A stretch of DNA of 64,000 nt from Agarophyton chilense (lineage: Eukaryota > Rhodophyta > Florideophyceae > Gracilariales > Gracilariaceae), in NCBI GenBank assembly GCA_030374765.1, contig JARGXX010000138.1, positions 1,302,001 through 1,366,000 of the forward strand, read 5' to 3'. Positions 24,489 to 36,691 of the stretch are shown piece after piece. A program made the translations under genes and the position numbers. The notes beneath the pieces were generated by a model, which saw only the letters and a list, made by a program, of their open reading frames with translations, was not told the origin of the DNA and ran no database searches. Numbering within the stretch: the stretch's first letter is position 1; each line of letters opens with the position of its first letter.

Positions 24489-27105
24489 AGAGGGCAAGAC
24501 CACCTTGTTGATCTCATCTTCATCATCATAGTCCTGCTTCTTAATCGAAGTATGAATTTCATTTGATGAAGGAACCCAGTCCAAAACATCAACTGCAGAA
24601 TCGATATCTAAATCTAAAGTATCAATCGATTCTTGTATGGCAGAAGCGAGGGGGGAAGGTCAATGATAGAGGGAAGAGAACATCCTCAATAGCATCACAA
24701 AACGTCTTTCCTTTCTTTCCAGGTAGACAGACCGAACTATTCTGAGACTCATACGTCAAAAAAGGCAACGATTCCGTTCTTTTTCCCCCGCTTTTCATTA
24801 CTGTGCTTGATAAAAACCTCCACCGTATCTCCCACTTGAACTGACTTATCTTGAACACTCTTTGAGTTCAGAATGAGTGTTAATTTTCTCTTGGCTTGGA
24901 GACATCTTTGGGCTTTCTGAATATCTTCAGGTATCGTAAATGGTATTACTGATGAATCCCCAGGATAGGTGTGACCTTTCGCAAGCTCATTAGCTGAAAG
25001 CTTGTTATTACCATACAGAGTATTGGAAAAACGGAAGACATGCTGAACCATAATGTGATTGTCATGATTGGAGCTAGCATTCTTCAGACGTAGATATATA
25101 TGTCTGTAAGAATCTTGTGCTTATACTCGATAGAATTCTTATTATGTCATCTAGGTGAAAGCATTTGAAACTATATGTAATATTGAGTAAGAAAATTCTT
25201 AAACTCATCCGAATTGAAAGCAGGATCGTACAGATCTCTGACAGGACTCCAAAATTGAGATATTCACATTGAGTCTAATGCTTTCACGGCATGCGATATC
25301 TTGGTATCAGGAACAACACAACACAGAATTGCGCGTCACACAGGAACTTCATCAAGAAAGAAATGATCTACACTAATGACATCGTTAAAACCTCGAGACA
25401 TAGAGCTTAAAGAATCTTTCCGAGCTGATTGTGATAAACAGGTCTTTGACAGTTCGGCCACGTTTCAACGACAGACGATAAATATTTATCAGAATTTGTA
25501 GACAAATTAGAAGCTGTGGATTCAAACATGAATCGTTCATACGGGATATAGCAGTGAAACTCTTGATCCATAAGCGAAATAAAATCATTGGTTCCATTCT
25601 GTGTTGTAAATTCTAGAGCGTTGCCATTCATGTGAATAATGTTACAGAAGCGAGTAACATTTGTTCCAACAACCCATTGAGACGAGCCAGTGATCAGTAA
25701 ATGTCGAATGTTCACAGTCGAGTTATTATCAGATAAAACAGATAAAGTAACCGAACCAATAATCCTTCTGGAAGAACTGCAATGGTTTTCAGATCCGTAC
25801 TGCCAATATGGACAATCCTTAATAACATCAGGAAGAGGTTCTAACGTTCCATTCCAATCAGGTAAAACATATGGTTGAATTAACATGAACTCCTCAATTC
25901 CTATTCCATTGTATGGAGCGCCGTCATCTAATGAAGGGCCGATGCACTGCATAAAAAACTCATCGTGACTTGAAAGTCAAGCCATATGAAAAGATACAGT
26001 CTTCTGTGGATCTGTAGAACTATTATCCTTACTGACAAGAGCAGATGAAATATTTCCAGGACACTCAGGATCATTAGCCCGATGACCTTTCTTATGATAT
26101 TTGTGACACTTGGACTTTGACTTCAAATCTGCCAGCTGTTCTTTGGTAAGTTTTCTTTTTCCACTGGATTTCCGAGCACTGTTCGTCCTCACAGAACTAG
26201 CCTGAATACTAGAATTCGAGTTAGTATCTTTTGCATCCTTTGGCTTGCCGCATTGACATAAAACGGAGGAGACAGATTAATAGGTTAGCGATTTCAAAAA
26301 CCCAGATGTAGATGACGATGAATCCAGGCTGGCATCCTTTGGGGAAGCGGCTGCAAGAATTGAAATTCTTTGATTTCCATCAATGTGTAAGAGTAGGCTC
26401 TTACTAAACGTTAATTCACTTTTAATACTTTGAGGCTGGCTCTCTTCTTTGGTGGAACCTTCTATCTGTTCTACCCTTATATGCTCGTAGAGCTAGAATT
26501 TGAATGTTTGAACCTGGTTCGAACATTTTCTCGTGGGTATTTGTTCAAATACAATACGAATGGTTGCCATGGAATAGTTCTGTTACACAATGCTAGCATT
26601 CGCCATCAACATAAACGCAACTAAAGAATCGGGTAGCATTGAATCATTCGCAGAATGGCAGTTTAAATTGGCCACTTGCGCTTCAAATCGTTGCTCAAAA
26701 TTACGAAACGATTCGTTCAAATATCTTTTGGTAGATAGAAGATCCAATAAATCGGCACAGACTTCACTTATAACAGCCAAAGCACCTCTTCTTTAAATGG
26801 CATCCACGATAGACTTGACAACAGTATCGCTTTTCATCACATCATTTGTGATATTCTGGCACAAGTTTTTGGCTCTTCCATACAATTGGGAAAGTAGCAT
26901 AATCCCACGAAGATTAAGAGCAACTTTGTTGCTGTGATTGGTAAGAAACTCATCATGAAATAATTCCCACAACTTGGCAGAACGAGCATACTGACTTTAA
27001 CCCCCTTTCCCGTCGGTTCATGGAGCTTGTTTCAAATCCCACAAGAAGCGATGACGACTAGGTAGATCAGAAGAACTGAAATAGGAGCTGGGCCCATAAA
27101 AAAAT

Positions 27106-27318
27106 GTTAACGGGGAACTAACAATACAGAAATAGTTTTAGTAGAACCTAAACATCATTAGAAGCCCAGAACTTCGCTAGTCCGTTAATCACCTAATATG
27201 CATCAAAGCGATTGTACCTGGCTAGACTAAGTTAACAGATACAAGATACGAAATAAATGGTTGCAGAGCAACCGATACAAACCAAATCATTCATATTAAA
27301 ACACAGTCAAACATTCAT
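27106..27318 (-). repeat. 5' LTR of the 22.4-27.3 kb element
   Basis: Diverged copy of 22360-22608, beginning TGTTAACGGGG on the plus strand at the inner edge. Its inner end lies 6 bases from the primer-site core. Confidence 0.75.
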
Positions 27319-29058
27319 ATATTAAGCCGTTCGGCACCATCTAGGTAATTATCGTGAGTACGATTCATCTAAACTTTTGTTTTTTTCTGTTTATTTCTTT
27401 GGTCTCGCCCACCTAGGCTTTCATCTCACCCAATATTGGAACGATTTTTTTTGTTCTTGCTTCTTTGGTTTTATTGTTGTTATTTTCTCGTTCATTATGA
27501 TTTACTCTTCGGACTTTTTCCCTTTTCATTTTTGGATATTCTGCTTTGGATCTCGTAGACTTTGGATATTCAATCCTTCACTATTTTTTAAGTTTCTTCC
27601 TGGCCGTTTACGTCTGTGATATTTCAGAAACATTCGACAGTTTTACCCGCGCTACTATTGGGCATACAGAAAGCTTTGTTGCTGCTAATAAGTACCACCT
27701 AAAGCGATGATTAGGACTGCTTTGACGTCTTTTCCCGTTTTGGATATCGCACGACAACCTTTTGGCATAATTTGGTGTTTCCGGCGATTGGAAAGGGGCT
27801 AGGGAAGAAAAGAGGGAGGAAGAAGAGTTTTTCGAAGGTTTTGGGCCTCGCAGTGTAGACAAAAAACCCCCATAATTTGCTTCGAAGTCGTTTGATGGTA
27901 TAATATTGGAGATACATAAATATTTCGTTTATTGTTTTTAGCAGTACTTTTGAACTGCAATGGACAAATAACAGGATACATCCATTGGTTGGGACTACTA
28001 ATTTCTTTTTTCTGTGAAGATCTGAAGTTTAAACTGTAAAGATGATTGCGAGCCATTTGGAGAACACTTTTTGATATTTGAAAAATTCGGTCACTGTACA
28101 ACATGTTTGGTATGGGACATTTTGCGAATGTTTCTGTGAAATTTATTGTTCAAAATTTGTTCGATAAAAAGATGTAGTGTGATATCCAAGAAGCGTTGAG
28201 ATATCTGCACTCAGAAGTCGTTGTTCTCGAGACTACGGAACGCCAGGGTTGCCAACAAGTCGATCAACAGAGAAATTCTGTGGTTCCATGTGTACCTATC
28301 ATTGGTAGACAAACGATTTCCTGTTTCCGCTTACCATCAACATCAAGTCTGAGAACGGCCCTGACCTAAATCGAAAACAATCAAGAGAGTATTGCCACAT
28401 GTCTTTTTACACGCATTGTAAGAGAAATGACAACGTTTAGAAGAGCATATACCCTTCTTAGTGCTCTATCCTCCTCCTTCGACCCCTCGCAGCCCGGACG
28501 GCCAGCGCGTTGTTTATTTTAGGTGCCTTAGGGTCGTAGTAAGCTCGCTGAGCTCTCACGTCCACGTAGGACAGGGAACTACAACAGATTTGACACATGG
28601 CCACAGTTTCAGCTTCCACTGTGCTACACGATACATCCCTACCACCGAACGATGACTCATATCTCATTTGAAAAGATAGCATGTTGAAATCAGAAGTGTA
28701 TCATTATTTTTGGGGACAGTTTGCAAGCGGTGTTACACGGACAAGACAGCAGTTTCTGCGGTATATCTCATCTGGGTTCCAGATACATATGGTTATCTCA
28801 ACAACTTCATGTACTCATGCATTTTTCTCCTGTATGATGTGTTTGGACGGGTATTTTTGGCAATGAATGCGGAATTTCGAAACGGACAGTGTACTTCAAA
28901 TTGAATGTCACGAACGAAAGATGTACCTAATAAGCGCAAAGAAATCTCGAAGCTGCAAACAAACGATTTGTTTGAGAATTACTGTTTGAATTGCGCGCCG
29001 AGATGAGCTCCCGTTCAGCCTAAGGGACCTCATTCTCTTGAACCTTTACTTGTAATTC
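27319..29058. other. intergenic, no supported gene
   Basis: From 27,370 to 27,600 the plus strand is T-rich and yields a hydrophobic 80-codon ORF that I attribute to composition. From 27,800 to 28,900 there are only short ORFs without domains. The 3' part leads into the promoter of the small secreted-protein gene. Confidence 0.4.
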
Positions 29059-29097
29059 TTGTGTGCATTGATGAACACTTTTGGTGAACCAAGTGGG

Positions 29098-29104
29098 TAT
29101 AAAA
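29098..29104 (+). promoter_or_regulatory. TATA box of the 11-cysteine secreted-protein gene
   Basis: TATAAAA lies 75 bases before the ATG at 29179, so initiation about 30 bases downstream would give a 5' UTR of some 45 bases. Confidence 0.6.
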
Positions 29105-29178
29105 CGGCGGACAGAAATGTTTCAGAAGAAGAAAAGAGCAACCGCAGACAAACCGTTCGTCATCTGAATCGATCATCA

Positions 29179-29535
29179 ATGTCTCAAGCTATGGCGCCCA
29201 AGTATATCTTACTTCTGACCATTCTTTTCGGGTTGTGTTCATTTGTGAGAGGGGCATGCAAACCGGCACCTGCTGGAGTGGCTTGCCTTGCGGCGTCGCC
29301 GAACAATAGATGGCAAAGAAAGTGTACATGGAACAATTGCAGGAGAAACTATGGTGGAAAGCTATGTTACGATGGATCTGGCGGATGCTATGTGCAGGGG
29401 CGTAGTGGTATTTTTTCGGATGGATGCAGCCAATGTTTTTGTGTAACCGGAAAGTTAAGCAGGAAGGCAGCCTGTTCGAAAGGCGAATATTGGAAGAGGC
29501 GAAGCAACGATCTCTGGGGGTGCCTTAATCCCTAA
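29179..29535 (+). CDS. small secreted cysteine-rich protein
   Basis: The 118-residue protein begins with a signal peptide (residues 1 to about 25, core YILLLTILFGLCSFVRG). The mature part has 11 cysteines (positions 27, 36, 49, 54, 63, 70, 83, 86, 88, 99, 115) and is basic, with Gly, Lys and Arg. The reading frame is also open upstream to 29059, but the TATA box at 29098 and the signal peptide favour the ATG at 29179; a second ATG four codons later is also possible. No known domain is recognised. The odd cysteine number suggests one free cysteine or an inter-chain bridge. An extracellular defence or wall role is plausible from the architecture only. Confidence 0.75.
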   Translation: MSQAMAPKYILLLTILFGLCSFVRGACKPAPAGVACLAASPNNRWQRKCTWNNCRRNYGGKLCYDGSGGCYVQGRSGIFSDGCSQCFCVTGKLSRKAACSKGEYWKRRSNDLWGCLNP

Positions 29536-31399
29536 GAAGGAATATGGGTACAACTACCCGGCGCTAGCTGTGTCGGAGACAAGGTACATGGACGGCCGTT
29601 TTCTGCGAAGGTGTTCTTAGCTAGATCACATTTTTAATCATTCGGAATGTTTGTCCTGTCGTAGACGGTTTTCGCGCTTTCTACGTCTGTGGTGGATTGC
29701 AGGTGTGCTGCTAAACTGTAGCGCTCCTTTAGACTTACGATGGGCATAGTTTGCAACCCTCGATGTAATATTTACGTTCGTGTACCATTAAAGCATCATA
29801 TCTATTCACGACCGAGACCTGTCGGACGCGACGTGTTATGGAGAAATCCAAGACATCCAAAACACATAATAAGAACGGAGCGGGCTGATGGCTTGAGTGC
29901 ACCGAGCCCGGGGCTACACCATCTACCAGCTCAGCCTAGTCGACTCTCTTCGCCTTCGCGCCGCGCGCCCGCGCAGATATACAGCTCTCTACTTTGTGCG
30001 CGACATGCTTTGCGAGCTCCTGCTATCTCCCCCCCACCAAAGACGTCACGTTCTCGCCGGAGACATCCGCCGTCTCTGCGAAGCCGACACCATTTTGGCT
30101 TTCGCTGCGCAGATTATATTTTCAGAGTGCAACATTTCTAAGACGGCGAATGAGTTGCTTACTAAAACCATATCATGCTCTCCAAGCATCAGCGTTCTAG
30201 GGAGTAGAGTAGATAACCAGCGACGCTATACTTATCATTGGATTATTTTAGTACTAAATGAGTTCTATGTTCATAGCAATCACATTGCTCTTGCACACTG
30301 CGAGGCGTTATAATCGATTTCTGTCACAAAAAAACACAAGATTTGTTTCGATGTTTTCAATATGTATGCTCAAATTAATATATGACGGCATACCATATTG
30401 TGAATTCATGTGCTTGGAAATATATTTTCCTTCTGATTGTGGTAAAGTACTTGCTAGAGCTCCGAGTCATTCGCTGTCGATGAGAAAATGCAGTGCACAT
30501 CAGGTAAGGTACGAGGGTTATCAACATGTGAAACCTTTTTTACTTGCTTTGTTTCGAAGTCTTGTGTAGAATTTACGAACTCATGGATGTCTACATTGGA
30601 ATATATAGGTCTTTTTTGTCGTTTTGCAATTCCCGGCTTCAATTGTATGAACAAATGTTGTATATTTATAACACATGTGCTTGACATTTTCCCTCTTCAT
30701 AAACTTCTTTCAAATAAAATTTAAAGCCTCTATCAGCACAGATTTTTTCCCATGCTCTTAGTGTAAGAGCTTTTTTTTTTCTTTATCAAGGGTCCACGGG
30801 GCCTGGTAATTATTTTTCCGGAAGCATATTTAAACAAGAAAACTAAAATGTTGTAAGAACTCTTTTGTAGCACTTTTTGGCATAAAAAGTCAATTTCATT
30901 ATGCCATAAATCTTTTCTTAAATTCATATAAGCAACATTAAACACATACCATACACCGATAGCTCATAGTTAGTTCTACCGAGTTATTACGCTTTACACA
31001 TGAAGAAATCTCTGAAAATGGATGACAGCTGTAAACTGGTCCACGGTCGGTCGCCTAGCGAGTGGCTAGACAGTTTCTAGAGAGACTATATGAAACCAAA
31101 CCTCTTCTGACAACCAATTCAAAAGAAGCACGTGTCAGAAAACCAATGAAACTTGAATACTGTAATTGGCGATTTAAGTATGTTTAGGTATTATATTTGG
31201 TATGCTTGGGATGCCTTGCTGTATAACATGACGTTATTGGCGCACGAGACCCAAGCCGAAAAGAGCTCGCAATCGGCACTGCTGGTACCGATCACTGTGA
31301 GTGGTCCGCCTCTAAAGGTCAATTTTCCGGGCGTGTAGAGAAAGGAACAAAGGACGCATGCATGCTTAATTCGTATTCGCAAATCGCATCACATCGTCG
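29536..31399. other. intergenic, no supported gene
   Basis: A GC-rich section at about 29,880-30,110 carries overlapping plus-strand ORFs in two frames without recognisable domains. From 30,300 to 31,150 the sequence is AT-rich with scattered short ORFs. ATTAAAG and AAATAAAA motifs could serve as polyadenylation signals but cannot be assigned. Confidence 0.4.
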
Positions 31400-32956
31400 T
31401 CAAATGACTGTTACATTCCCCTTCTCCGGCATCTTTCTGACGAAGCGCGGACCCTGACAAGCCACTTGCATACATCGCCCCACGGTCCGTCCACTGCTAA
31501 ACTCCTCCACCACGACATCACCTAAACCCTGAACAAATCCAATATGCGCTGACACCCCATCAGCGCAAACGAACTTGCGTAGAGGAATGCTTCCCTCCTC
31601 TTTCTTCCTCGCCGATATCTGCAGAGGGTTGGCGCCAGTATCATGTCCCAGGACCTCACGCACGAGGTGGAAAGCGGCATCCATTGCATTACCATGCCTC
31701 GATACAGAGACGACAACAGCCAAATTCAAACAGAAAGCAATCACCACCCCGACAAACAATGGCACGATGTTAAGTAATGGGCGTGAAACAGAAATATCAA
31801 CGGCACAGATTCGCCTCGCTTCAGATATTGAATCGCCTTTTGCCAACGTCCGAAGAGCCAACCGTTCTTTCTTTTGAAATCTAAGACTTTCCCTCACGGA
31901 TGCAGACACATATCTTATGGCAAAGTTGGCGTCAAACGTACAATCCACCAAACCAACAAGCAGAGAATCGTCTCCCATATCTTCGAGACTTGTCGATAGC
32001 ACATTGCATTCCTTTTCCAAGGCTTGAGTCAAGCCGTCAGTAATACTTTTTAAATGCCTTTCACTGTTCCAGTAGGGCAGCACAGAGTGATAGAGATCGT
32101 TATTTTCTGTTTTCCATTCCACAAATGAAGAAATTGCTTGTATTCTATCGCCCGAGACTATGATTGAAAGCAAGAGTCCGCTCTCTTTGAAATAGCCCGC
32201 CCCTATGACCCCCATTGTTGTCAAATTCTCCATCAATGATGCTAAGTTTGTCAAAGAAGGGATATCGCCGGGAGTGGTCATGAACGAACAATAAGAGGCT
32301 GTCGATCTTACTGTACCCAGATCTGTTTTCAACGGAATTTGACTGCACACGCGGAGCAGTTCTTGTGGACTGACGTTGGGTTGAGCACTGAGCTCTGATT
32401 GAATGATTGTGTAGTCTCCGCGACTACAAGCATTAAGACGTTTTTCAGATGGCAGGGCAAGCGCAATTGAACCAATACTGACGAAGAGAATGGCCATCCG
32501 AGCGCAAAGAGGGGTGATGACATAGCGTTTGCACATTCGGTGATGAGCAGGAGGGCGATTGTTGGCTCTAAAATCATACCGGCCACGTATCCAGAACCAG
32601 AGTCGCAAAGGATCATCCGAATTGAGAAAAACAAACGAGCGAGCGAAGGAACTGTAGCTGAAGTAGTCGCGGTGAGTAAGGAACACCAGCCTATTAATGA
32701 TGCTTCCCAAATTGGCTATCAACAACGTGGTAAGCAGAGAGGTGGCGATAGTGTTGAGGGCCTCGCTCTGAAACTGAAGAGTGGATATAGTAAAATGTGG
32801 CGTGAAATCAATGCCTTCAACGATTGTGGCCGTAGTGATGTTTGCAACAACCATGGCGTGCCCAAGTGTTAGGGGATGAATGGGGTTGTGAGGAATTGAC
32901 AAGCGCTCATCGGAAGAAGGGCGATCGCAAAGCAAGAGCGCTCGTAGTGCGCCCAA
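31400..32956 (-). CDS. membrane protein of unknown family, three predicted helices
   Basis: The uninterrupted 518-codon frame encodes hydrophobic segments at about residues 68-93 (NTIATSLLTTLLIANLGSII), 144-169 (ARMAILFVSIGSIALAL) and 393-418 (VPLFVGVVIAFCLNLAVVVS). Between helices two and three lies a domain of about 220 residues with cysteines at 178, 204, 223, 317, 339 and 384. These could form disulfides if the domain faces outside. The last 100 residues contain a conserved-looking SIPLRKFVCADGVSAHIGFV segment and a basic end. I do not recognise the family. Frame length, codon regularity and layout support a real gene; the start is the first ATG of the frame and may be too far upstream. 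Receptor-like or transporter-associated roles are guesses. Confidence 0.7.
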   Translation of the reverse strand: MGALRALLLCDRPSSDERLSIPHNPIHPLTLGHAMVVANITTATIVEGIDFTPHFTISTLQFQSEALNTIATSLLTTLLIANLGSIINRLVFLTHRDYFSYSSFARSFVFLNSDDPLRLWFWIRGRYDFRANNRPPAHHRMCKRYVITPLCARMAILFVSIGSIALALPSEKRLNACSRGDYTIIQSELSAQPNVSPQELLRVCSQIPLKTDLGTVRSTASYCSFMTTPGDIPSLTNLASLMENLTTMGVIGAGYFKESGLLLSIIVSGDRIQAISSFVEWKTENNDLYHSVLPYWNSERHLKSITDGLTQALEKECNVLSTSLEDMGDDSLLVGLVDCTFDANFAIRYVSASVRESLRFQKKERLALRTLAKGDSISEARRICAVDISVSRPLLNIVPLFVGVVIAFCLNLAVVVSVSRHGNAMDAAFHLVREVLGHDTGANPLQISARKKEEGSIPLRKFVCADGVSAHIGFVQGLGDVVVEEFSSGRTVGRCMQVACQGPRFVRKMPEKGNVTVI

Positions 32957-33453
32957 TGGGAAGCGGAACGTGGAGACCGTTGTTCGTGGAATGGTAAAGC
33001 CGCGGAAGGAACAGAAAGGGTGGCGGAACCCACGAAGCAGGATGTTCCAGGGATGGGGAGAGCCTAGCGCGAAACTTCTTTCGCCACTTTGGCATCTAAG
33101 TGATTTTCGCTTGTGTGACTTGAATTGTTGACTGTCGTTCCCTTTTTTCGGGCTACAACGTGGCTGTCGATAGAAACGCCTATCTCACGTAAGAGCATGT
33201 AGAAGACCAAAAAGTTCCACCAGAGCACTCTTAACAAGAGTGCATGAACATGTGTATGATTGCGTTACGTTCTCGGATTGGCTGTAGGGAACATTTCTTA
33301 AACGGGACCTGTACCGGTTCCCACGGCTGCTTACCGTAAGCATTTTCCGACCCGACAACAGTTATCTTAACACTTGGCTTTATGAAAGCCAATTCTAAAA
33401 AATGCTGGACCGCCCGTTTCCACACAGTCCGTGCACTAGCTACACGCCCGGAA
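32957..33453. other. upstream region of the membrane-protein gene
   Basis: It should hold the promoter of the minus-strand gene; no clear TATA box was found. Short ORFs at 32907-33095 and 33231-33425 (-) show no domain. Confidence 0.35.
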
Positions 33454-33892
33454 AATTGACCTCATGTGAGGCCAAAATATCTCGTAAAAAGTAACTGAAA
33501 TTCATTCAAGATATGAATTTTCAAATTTAGAGCAGAAAGCAAGAAAAAAAAACCATACATCTTTGTCATTGACAAAAAACCTCGGGAATCTAATCGAAAA
33601 GATTTTTAAACTCTTTTCTAAAACGATAAACTTTTAATGTAGCAAACTTAAATAGTCGCAAAAAAACAACAACTAAATATTGTTGGCCTCAAACGATCCC
33701 AAAAAAAACAAGTCGAAAGAAAATATCTCCTTCAATCATCTATTAATGCATACTTTAAATGTTGAGGAGATTAAAAAAACGCTTGGAAATATTTTCCAGT
33801 TATGCAGAGTTTTTAAAGTTCATTTAATGATTCGTTAGAAAATAATAATAAATGGCCTCATATAAAGCTAATTCACCTTAATTGAGGCCATC
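33454..33892. repeat. GGCCTCA-bounded dispersed repeat, copy 2 (MITE-like)
   Basis: Diverged copy of 3701-4143 in the same orientation. It begins AATTGACCTCATGTGAGGCC and ends TTGAGGCCATCAG, with an internal TTGGCCTCAAACGATCCC matching TTGGCCTCACACGATCCT of copy 1. No ORF. Confidence 0.6.
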
Positions 33893-34320
33893 AGTTGTAT
33901 GAAAACTAAGAATTGGGCAACATATAGATATTCTCACTGATGGAGGTACCCAAGATCTCTTTGGCTTTAACAACATCGTCAACATTCTTGTCGGTATCGC
34001 TTTCCACCATGGGTTCTAACTATTATAGCATGAATCAAAGTCATCGTGGTTGAGCATCCCGGGAGGGTGATATCCAGTAACCTGCCGCGGGCCCGTTGTG
34101 GTACATAAAAGCTTTTAAAGCGGTATTCTCACAAAAAGTTTACTTGTTGAACTACGCTTAATCACCCACGGCCGCATTCTTACGAATCTAATGGTACGAA
34201 AGATTTCCAAAATGCTCCTGAAATAAAGGAATGTTTTCCGCACATAAATCTGTAAATGAAAAACACAGTAATAATACTGAAACCTCTTTTGAAGCGTTTA
34301 CAGCGAGACTACACGTGAGT
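33893..34320. other. intergenic, no supported gene
   Basis: Nothing recognisable apart from a GC-richer patch near 34,060-34,100 with no ORF. Confidence 0.35.
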
Positions 34321-35610
34321 GTACAGTGCGTTTCAAAAACATGTTTTTTTTTCTTAAGCCGGGCCAAAAAAGGCGTTTCCTGTGCTGTAGAGCCTATTAC
34401 TCACCGAATAAAACTTTTTCGAGTCAGAAACCTTGTTTCGTAAGCATATGTTTTATACGATATATAGCTCTATTATGACTGGTGTACCACCTTTACCTCG
34501 TCAAAAACATATGAACATTATTAGATTGGACTACAAAGGAATGATCTCATCTTTTATAGCGCAAAACCAAGAAAAAAATCCAAAAAACAATTAATAAAAA
34601 AACTCTGTTTAGTATGAATTCAAGCGATTTTTGACCCATAATGCATTCTTTTATAACACAAAAAAGATTAGAGGTAAGCGTTATCTGTTCTGTGATACGT
34701 AATTGTGCAAGAAGAATTGCAAGAAAACTGTATTTGAATATAAAATGTTCTAAAATATGACGCAAATTGAAACGTTAAAATTGGCTAAACTATACAACAA
34801 CAAAAGAATCTTGTTTTGAGAATGCACCATTAACGCAAACATGCGTTATGTTTCTCAGAAAAGGTTCATTGAAAAAGAGTATAAACAAAATATAATTTTT
34901 TGAACAAAAAATGTAAATATGGACGGATAATCTTTCTTGAACTTTTATTATCACGATAATTGCAACACAAATTAGAATTTTTTAAGAATTTTTTGTTGTT
35001 GAACATCTGAGATGGTTTTATACGGTATTCCTAAAGAAACACCAACTAAAATAGCGTTTTCTAAAGCTATAAGGACTTACAAACGTTATGAGAAAGTGTT
35101 AAAATGTTATGTGCTACATTTTTTTACTTTGCGTATGAATTAAATCATGGTTTTTAGCAGGATTATGCGCTTGTAAAAATGTCAAGTGTTTGGAAACAGT
35201 ACCTTAATGGTTTAAATATGACAAATACGGATCTCCCACAACTAATTTCCGATGTACACTTTATTTTTAACATGTTGGGAGTGCTAAATTAGATTATTTT
35301 TGAGCAAATAAGACGGTTAAATACGGTGTTTTATTCGAAATTTTGTATCACCAATTACTGTGACATAATTATCTCTAATTTAATTCTTTCATAAATAAAT
35401 GATAAGACACTCTTTATGTTTCATTACGGATAAAGAAGCGAAAAAACTACTGAAAGTGCGATAAAGAGAATATGACTGACGAAAAGATATGTTTTTGAAC
35501 CAGTAATTTGACTTGATATTTTTCATGTTTTGTTTTTATTGAGTGTACTGCAGTCGAAAAGGCAATTTAGGAAACTTTTGTGCAAGGGATATGTTTTTGA
35601 AACAGACTTA
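34321..35610. repeat. possible Tc1/mariner-like non-autonomous element
   Basis: The left end is GTACAGTGCGTTTCAAAAAC at 34321. At 35,590-35,607 the minus strand reads AGTCTGTTTCAAAAACATAT, an imperfect inverted match. The 1.25 kb between them is very AT-rich and has no recognisable transposase. The left-end motif recurs on the minus strand at 57376-57392, which supports a repeated terminal sequence. Confidence 0.4.
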
Positions 35611-36552
35611 ACGTATATGTAACGGTATGGCGTCTAGGTTTTCAAATATAAATCCAAGATAAACCCGCCTATCCAAGATGCTAAGACTCCGCAAGAAAAT
35701 CTTCTGAAAGAGAGAACAGAACTAATACTATAGAACAACGCTTGGAGTGGAGACACCACGACGATGTTCGGGATCTTCCTCTCTTGGGGGACACGCCTCA
35801 GGCGGAGGAGACGCGTCCCAGCGGAGCACAGAAACAGAGCCAATCTGGAAAAGCTCCGACGAAGTCGGGTGTAAGACGTAAGACCGAGGCCAGTCCAGCG
35901 AAATATACTTAGAGTGTTTAGGTGAGCACGGCACAGTCCGTGGTGGGACCGATCTTAGGCGGAGCGGTACCACGGAAATTGTCGGAAAAGGAGCGAGGAA
36001 ATACTCGTAGGAGGTGGACGAGCGGGGTGAGTGGAGCGGCCACTCACGAGAGCCAAAACGGAGAACAAGAGGAAAACGGGGGCGAAACCCTGTACAGGGG
36101 CGAGACTACGACAAGTGTCGGCGATTAAATATGAACCCACGGTGGTGGTAGCACTCTGGTCGACCGAGGGGTGGATGAACTAACGGGCAACGGGCGCTCA
36201 CGCAGTATGCGGTGAAGAGGTGCCGAAGGCGAAGAGATCAGAGCCAAGACTTCCTCCTTTGGCTCTCCCAAGAGGGTTTTTACTGGGGAGCAGTGATCAA
36301 CCTCCTAAGTAGTGTGGCGCGCGGCCCCTGACAGTGGGCGTGCGCCCGAAAAATAGACACTTAATAGTGATAGCGTAGCCAAATAAATACTAAAAATTAC
36401 TTAATAATACTAATCATTAGGGAGAATCCGGGCCACGTGTGGCACGCCTCGTACTCGAGGTTGGCATCCGTGAAGTCCACGTGATCCACCAGTGTGCACT
36501 TCCGGTCCTAACCGGCCGTCAGCACGCAATAGCGGTATAGCTTGTCATAGCC

Positions 36553-36691
36553 CAAGCTATTCCTCAAGAAAGCGAAACTTCTAAGTCCTGCGAAGAAACC
36601 CCCTTGAAGATTTTCCTTCACAAGCTAGTCCTCAAGCGAGCGAAACCTCTAAGTCCTGGGAAGAAACCCCCTTGAAGGGCATTGTCCTTCA
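36553..36691. repeat. tandem duplication of about 70 bp in the left arm
   Basis: Two units (36553-36620 and 36621-36691) share CAAGCTA, TCCTCAAG, GCGAAAC and AGAAACCCCCTTGAAG. The right arm has a single unit. Confidence 0.65.

Larger units (their letters stand above)
22360..27318 (-). mobile_element. old copia-like retroelement with both LTRs and a Tudor-like domain
   Basis: LTRs flank minus-strand remnants of every expected part. Gag lies at about 26,280-27,100, including a block (YLNESFRNFEQRFEAQV) also found in the element at 61 kb. Its knuckle-like CHKYHKKGH is near 26,100. Protease is at about 25,410-25,950 (DDGAPYNGIG, ITGSSQWVVGTNVT) and integrase at about 24,750-25,400. A Tudor-like domain is at 24339-24488. 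Reverse transcriptase is at about 23,250-24,150 and RNase H at about 22,790-23,110. The primer site reads TTATGGGCCCAGCTCC in element orientation (27085-27100). Many breaks (a dozen or more) and visibly diverged LTRs mark it as old. It belongs to the same lineage as the 61-64 kb element. Confidence 0.8.

Noticed and set aside
27377-27619. Hydrophobic 80-codon ORF that looks like a membrane protein
   Set aside because: The strand is T-rich, so Phe and Leu codons arise by composition.
29740-30313. Overlapping ORFs in a GC-rich patch
   Set aside because: Open in two frames at once, with no domain in either.
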